From Marinobacterium rhizophilum (lineage in GTDB: Bacteria; Pseudomonadota; Gammaproteobacteria; Pseudomonadales; Balneatricaceae), in NCBI RefSeq assembly GCF_024397915.1, contig NZ_CP073347.1, positions 4,588,001 to 4,652,000 of the forward strand: a stretch of 64,000 nucleotides of DNA, read 5' to 3'. The notes beneath the pieces were generated by a model that was not told where the DNA came from, searched no databases, and saw nothing but the letters and a program-made list of their open reading frames with translations. Positions 63,065 through 64,000 of this stretch are shown piece by piece. The translations under genes were made by a program, and so were the position numbers. Each line of letters begins with the position of its first letter. Position 1 is the first letter of the stretch.

Positions 63065-64000
63065 ATGAAGAATATCCGACCAATAACGTTCTGGCCCGCA
63101 TTCGCATGTCTGGCCCTGACGATCATTTATACGATTCTGGATGAGAAGAATTTCATTGCAGCCACTTCGGCGCTGAATTCTTTGATTATTGCCAATCTGT
63201 CCTGGCTCTTTAACCTTAGCGCCCTGTCGATGGTTTTTGTAGCCGCCTATGCTTTTGTTGCACCGGTTGGCCGAGTGCGTATTGGTGGGGAAAGCGCTAC
63301 AGCGATGCTGAGCCCGTTTCGCTGGTTTGCCGTATCCCTGACGACGGTTATCGCCATGGGGATTCTGTTCTGGTCGGTGGCTGAGCCCATTCTGCATTAC
63401 TACGAGCCGCCCCAGTCCCTGGGCATCAGTGCACAAAGCCCGGAAGCGATGCGCTTTTCCATGTCCACCACCTTCGTGCACTGGACCATCACGCCGTACA
63501 GCATTTATACGGTGGCCGGGCTGGCATTCGCGCTGGCGTTCCATAACCTGAAGCTGAGCTTCTCCATTGGCTCCATGCTGCGGCCGTTGCTGGGACGCTG
63601 GGTGGATGGTGTCGGCGGCCAGGTGATCGATGGCCTGGCGCTGTTCTCGGTGGTGCTGGGAATGGCGGCAACACTGACGTCGGGCCTGCTGGTTATAGGC
63701 GATGGCCTGGAATCGGTACTGGGGATCGAAAAGAGCTCGCTGGTGTATGGCATCATCGCGATCAGTATTATCGGTTCTGCCATCATCTCTGCTGCCTCAG
63801 GTCTGCACCGGGGTATTCAGACACTGGCGCGTATTAATACCTGGCTGTATTTCACCGGTGCGCTGTTTATTTTTATCGTTGGTCCTACCGCGTTTATTTT
63901 GTCGCTGGGCGTTGAGTCGTTAGGGGTATACCTGTCTGATTTCTTTGCCCGCAATCTGGTCACGGGGGCTTCCGGCAACGACCAATGGCCGGGCTGGTGG
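63065..64000 (+). CDS. BCCT-family transporter, 3' end outside the window
   Basis: 312 codons present, frame open at the right edge. ATG at 63065 after GGGGGAGAT. Betaine/carnitine/choline-type symporter: ILFWSVAEPILHYYEPP (helix 3-4 with the W-x-V-x-E), TTFVHWTITPYSIYTVAGLA, SVVLGMAATLTSGLLVIGDG. The last bases, NDQWPGWW, begin the conserved aromatic signature of helix 8. Imports betaine, choline, carnitine, ectoine or DMSP-like osmolytes; helix-4 aromatic residues would decide, but cannot be assigned here. Cut, not broken. Confidence 0.92.
   Translation, partial: MKNIRPITFWPAFACLALTIIYTILDEKNFIAATSALNSLIIANLSWLFNLSALSMVFVAAYAFVAPVGRVRIGGESATAMLSPFRWFAVSLTTVIAMGILFWSVAEPILHYYEPPQSLGISAQSPEAMRFSMSTTFVHWTITPYSIYTVAGLAFALAFHNLKLSFSIGSMLRPLLGRWVDGVGGQVIDGLALFSVVLGMAATLTSGLLVIGDGLESVLGIEKSSLVYGIIAISIIGSAIISAASGLHRGIQTLARINTWLYFTGALFIFIVGPTAFILSLGVESLGVYLSDFFARNLVTGASGNDQWPGWW

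Overview
The window looks like chromosome of a GC-rich marine gammaproteobacterium, probably near the Oceanospirillales (Marinobacterium-like). Evidence: two TRAP systems, a BCCT transporter and a Na+/amino-acid symporter (sodium-driven, osmolyte-oriented uptake), a YbiT-type ABC-F protein, RsuA, RarD and an MsrB-MsrA fusion. No rRNA, tRNA, transposase or CRISPR array was seen. The taxonomic call is inference.

1-9.4 kb: the 3' end of a histidine-kinase-like gene, a frameshifted alpha-glucosidase remnant, then an ornithine-cyclodeaminase-family gene divergent from purU-folD, a TRAP transporter (dctP, dctQ, dctM) and a LysR regulator. This looks like a uptake-plus-one-carbon-oxidation locus. 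The 535-bp divergent intergenic region holds two mirror-image 26-bp clusters of ATTCC/GGAAT half sites.

8.6-15.3 kb: a DeoR-type repressor divergent from a tight operon: Fbp/Afu-type binding protein, fused double permease, ATPase, metallo-beta-lactamase-fold protein, histidine phosphatase and a PNKP-like HAD phosphatase. I read it as import and dephosphorylation of an unknown phosphorylated compound.

15.4-21 kb: an asparagine/aspartate operon on the minus strand (AGCS symporter, aspartase, asparaginase) with a divergent HTH regulator.

21-25.3 kb: two unusual repeat arrays. One has five extra copies of the 3' end of a ribbon-helix-helix gene. The other has two decayed copies of the 5' end of ybiT.

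25.4-43.7 kb: mostly housekeeping and accessory single genes (msrBA, cold-shock protein, purine permease, RNA methyltransferase, rsuA, DinB, AraC regulators, LysE, 2OG oxygenase, TraX, acetoacetyl-CoA synthetase), with heptamer repeats and an 880-bp non-coding block.

43.7-54.5 kb: a catabolic locus with a LysR regulator, a two-subunit transketolase, an SDR, a second TRAP system, a beta-hydroxyacid dehydrogenase, a one-chain transketolase and a D-2-hydroxyacid dehydrogenase. No sugar kinase is present. This is the best candidate for an undescribed pathway.

54.6-64 kb: rhodanese/MarR pair with two near-perfect operators, a membrane-anchored C13 (legumain-like) peptidase, a Gate-domain membrane protein, RarD, a divergent fumarase/aspartase-family lyase, an aldehyde dehydrogenase and a BCCT transporter cut by the window end.
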